From assembly GCA_000435075.1 (NCBI GenBank), contig FR890615.1, forward strand, positions 1 through 7,249: a DNA stretch of 7,249 nucleotides, in the 5' to 3' direction. The DNA is from Bacteroides sp. CAG:770. GTDB taxonomy: Bacteria; Bacteroidota; Bacteroidia; Bacteroidales; UBA932. Of the stretch, positions 6,720 to 7,249 are shown in pieces (positions within the stretch are counted from its first letter, which is position 1; each line of letters begins with the position of its first letter). The position numbers and the translations under genes were made by a program. The notes under the pieces are model-generated. The model worked only from the letters and a program-made list of their open reading frames with translations, did no database searches and was not told where the DNA came from.

Positions 6720-7249
6720 TTACTGTTGGCGTACTCGGGATGCATAGTGCCCCGGTGTTTCGCCGAAGTGGTTCTTGAATACCTTGATGAAGTATCCCGG
6801 AGTCTGGAATCCGGTCTGCTCGGCGATGTCCGCCACTGAAAGAGTCGTCTCCTTCATCAGTTCCCAGGCGCGTTTCATCCTCATTGTCTCCGTCTTTGCA
6901 GGATGAGAAGAAAATGAGAGGACTGTCCTTGTCCAATCTGAACTCTTCAGAAATATCTGTAGCCTTATTATATATATAGGATGCATTTCTGGTCGCCACA
7001 AGGAACCTGGAACTGTCTATCTGTATCATGTCTTCCGTTGACATGGTACCCGGTATGTGAGCCTTGCGGAAGACATCAGCTATTGCATCATACTGTGCAA
7101 GACCATTGGAGGTGCAGGTCCAGAGTTTATGGGCTGTGTGAGCCGCGGTTCGGACATTTTGTCCAGCTGCAGCTTGTGGTTTTTATTTGTAAATCGCTGA
7201 AGGTCAATGCTATGAAACGTCTTACCATCAAGTTTTGCGTCCTTCGTCC
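6720..7249 (-). pseudogene. Broken propeller/AraC regulator, remnant of a hybrid two-component system protein
   Basis: Three stretches in two frames seem to come from one regulator. From the right edge to about 7170, one frame reads propeller-like sequence (GKTFHSIDLQRFTNKNHKL). The next, from about 7182 to 6885, reads Reg_prop-type blade sequence: GQNVRTAAHT then KLWTCTSNGLAQYD, then a second blade with DSSRFLVATRNASYIYN. From 6884 to the TAA at 6722-6720 the first frame returns with the second helix-turn-helix of an AraC domain: MRMKRAWELM, LSVADIAEQTGF, GYFIKVFKNHFGETPGHY. In intact Bacteroides hybrid regulators these parts are separated by a Y_Y_Y domain, a membrane helix, histidine kinase, receiver and first helix-turn-helix, all missing here. 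It therefore looks like a large internal deletion plus a frameshift. The 5' end lies outside the window or is lost. The AraC half is clear; the propeller match is by pattern and less sure. Confidence 0.75.

Noticed and set aside
6968..6977. TATATATATA tract as a promoter or origin-like element
   Set aside because: It encodes the Tyr-Ile-Tyr of a propeller blade and is explained by codon content; it is not near a gene start.
6720..7001. A free-standing 93-residue AraC-type protein starting at 7001
   Set aside because: The first 39 residues from that ATG are out of frame with the propeller sequence read in the neighbouring frame and show no domain. Only half of the AraC fold remains, so an intact small regulator is unlikely.
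7212..7249. Possible plus-strand gene start reading MKRLTIKFCVLR to the window edge
   Set aside because: Only 12 codons are visible, no promoter box fits upstream, and the opposite strand reads as propeller sequence continuous with the regulator remnant. It remains possible and would need the next bases to the right.

Overview
The window looks like a chromosomal segment of a Bacteroidota bacterium, most likely order Bacteroidales. Start codons are preceded by A/T-rich stretches with no clear Shine-Dalgarno sequence. One candidate promoter matches the Bacteroides -7 box (TAnnTTTG). The gene set also fits: a secreted tricorn-like S41 protease, a DPM1-like glycosyltransferase beside dihydroorotase, and remnants of a propeller-plus-AraC regulator of the hybrid two-component type common in gut Bacteroidales. 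Genus cannot be fixed from the sequence alone.

Layout. Positions 3-110 (+) may be the last 35 codons of a membrane protein that begins outside the window. After a candidate promoter at 170-177 comes a 10-TM EamA/DMT-family transporter (236-1135, +). It converges on, and overlaps by 18 nt, dihydroorotase pyrC (1118-2554, -). The overlap is a 10-bp perfect stem that holds both stop codons. pyrC is the last gene of a tight minus-strand cluster, which in transcription order is the S41/tricorn-like protease (6532-3290), the GT2 polyprenol-phosphate sugar synthase (3284-2559) and pyrC (2554-1118), with gaps of only 5 and 4 nt. A 187-nt non-coding stretch (6533-6719) lies upstream of the protease. 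Beyond it, 6720-7249 (-) is a broken regulator: pieces of a ligand-sensing propeller joined out of frame to the second half of an AraC DNA-binding domain, with everything between them lost.

How the genes relate. The minus-strand trio is probably one transcript, but it joins unlike jobs: periplasmic peptide hydrolysis, lipid-linked sugar donor synthesis at the inner membrane, and the third step of pyrimidine synthesis. I infer co-transcription from spacing and see no common pathway. The transporter is an independent unit. I found no mobile element, CRISPR array, tRNA or rRNA. No clearly novel multi-gene system is visible. The most unusual items are the deletion-fused regulator remnant, the stem shared by two stop codons, and a 20-bp perfect palindrome just inside pyrC.
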